Shown one piece after another: positions 5,705-5,834 of a stretch of DNA of 5,834 nt. The notes below the pieces were generated by a model. It was given only the letters and a program-made list of their open reading frames with translations. It did not search any database and was not told where the DNA came from. Position numbers and translations under genes: made by a program. This DNA is from Arcobacter sp. (GTDB lineage Bacteria > Campylobacterota > Campylobacteria > Campylobacterales > Arcobacteraceae), in assembly GCA_016744485.1 (NCBI GenBank), contig JADGEG010000130.1, positions 1 through 5,834 of the forward strand, written 5' to 3'. How positions within the stretch are numbered: the stretch's first letter is position 1; each line of letters starts with the position of its first letter.

Positions 5705-5734
5705 TTGATCAATTTAGTTATTTTTTGATACAAT
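5705..5734 (+). promoter_or_regulatory. Promoter for the truncated gene at the right edge (-35 TTGATC, -10 TACAAT)
   Basis: TTGATC (5705-5710) and TACAAT (5729-5734) are separated by 18 bases, and the -10 sits in TTTGATACAAT (5724-5734), identical to the element before the dCMP deaminase. The start of transcription would be about 5740-5743, on or just before the ATG at 5743. It is divergent to the trxB promoter, with the two -10 elements about 55 bases apart. Confidence 0.45.
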
Positions 5735-5742
5735 CATGAACT

Positions 5743-5834
5743 ATGAATTTTTTTTTAAAAAACAAATATAATATTCTTTTATTATTATTAATTGTATTAT
5801 TGATATGTTTATGTATTTTAAATCTATCTAATAT
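5743..5834 (+). CDS. Hypothetical protein with hydrophobic N-terminus, partial (3' end missing)
   Basis: An open frame starts at ATG 5743 and is still open at the window end, giving about 30 residues. It begins MNFFLKNKYN, followed by a run of about 16 residues that is almost all Leu, Ile, Val and Cys (roughly residues 11-26), and then ILNLSN. A short positively charged stretch followed by such a hydrophobic run is what a signal anchor or first membrane segment looks like. No family can be named from this fragment. No ribosome site precedes the ATG, and the promoter element ends only 8 bases before it. An upstream ATG at 5736 is in another frame and stops after 11 codons. The true start could lie elsewhere, so both existence and start are moderately sure. 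Confidence 0.5.
   Translation, partial: MNFFLKNKYNILLLLLIVLLICLCILNLSN

Overview
The window is a very AT-rich piece of bacterial chromosome (GC content looks to be in the high twenties of percent by eye) that carries housekeeping genes. Codon choice, promoter style (strong -10 elements with little or no -35) and the gene set trxB-dapB-purF plus a YhcC/YtqA-type radical SAM gene suggest a campylobacterotal (epsilonproteobacterial) host, most likely of the Arcobacter group. That assignment is inferred from remembered gene order and composition, not from a search.

Layout: (1) 33-824, minus strand, an orphan ABC-type ATPase of the YlmA/ModF-like kind. (2) 825-916, a short divergent intergenic region with a -10 element and a 12-bp perfect palindrome. 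(3) 917-1354, plus strand, a zinc-dependent deoxycytidylate (dCMP) deaminase. (4) 1430-1506, plus strand, tRNA-Arg(UCG), with a short AT-rich convergent gap after it. (5) 1586-5640, minus strand, a tight four-gene run read as trxB, dapB, purF, radical SAM. Its junctions are a 5-bp gap, a 26-bp gap and an 8-bp overlap, and a clear TATAAT promoter precedes trxB. (6) 5743-5834, plus strand, the first ~30 codons of a gene that starts divergently from trxB, encodes a very hydrophobic N-terminus and runs off the window. No gene-free stretch exceeds 300 bases.

The products work in separate branches of core metabolism. TrxB supplies reduced thioredoxin, DapB makes tetrahydrodipicolinate for lysine and diaminopimelate, and PurF commits PRPP to purine synthesis. 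The radical SAM protein may be a tRNA-modification enzyme. dCMP deaminase feeds dUMP to thymidylate synthesis. The operon shares transcription rather than one pathway.

I found no mobile element, CRISPR array, phage gene or evident new multi-gene system. The points most worth a second look are: a PurF that keeps two of the four Bacillus-type iron-sulfur ligands but has lost the C-terminal Cys pair; an Asn-rich insert and atypical Cys spacing in the radical SAM protein; a possible leaderless or near-leaderless start at 5743; the palindrome in front of the dCMP deaminase; and AT-only palindromes that cover the stop codons of two minus-strand genes.
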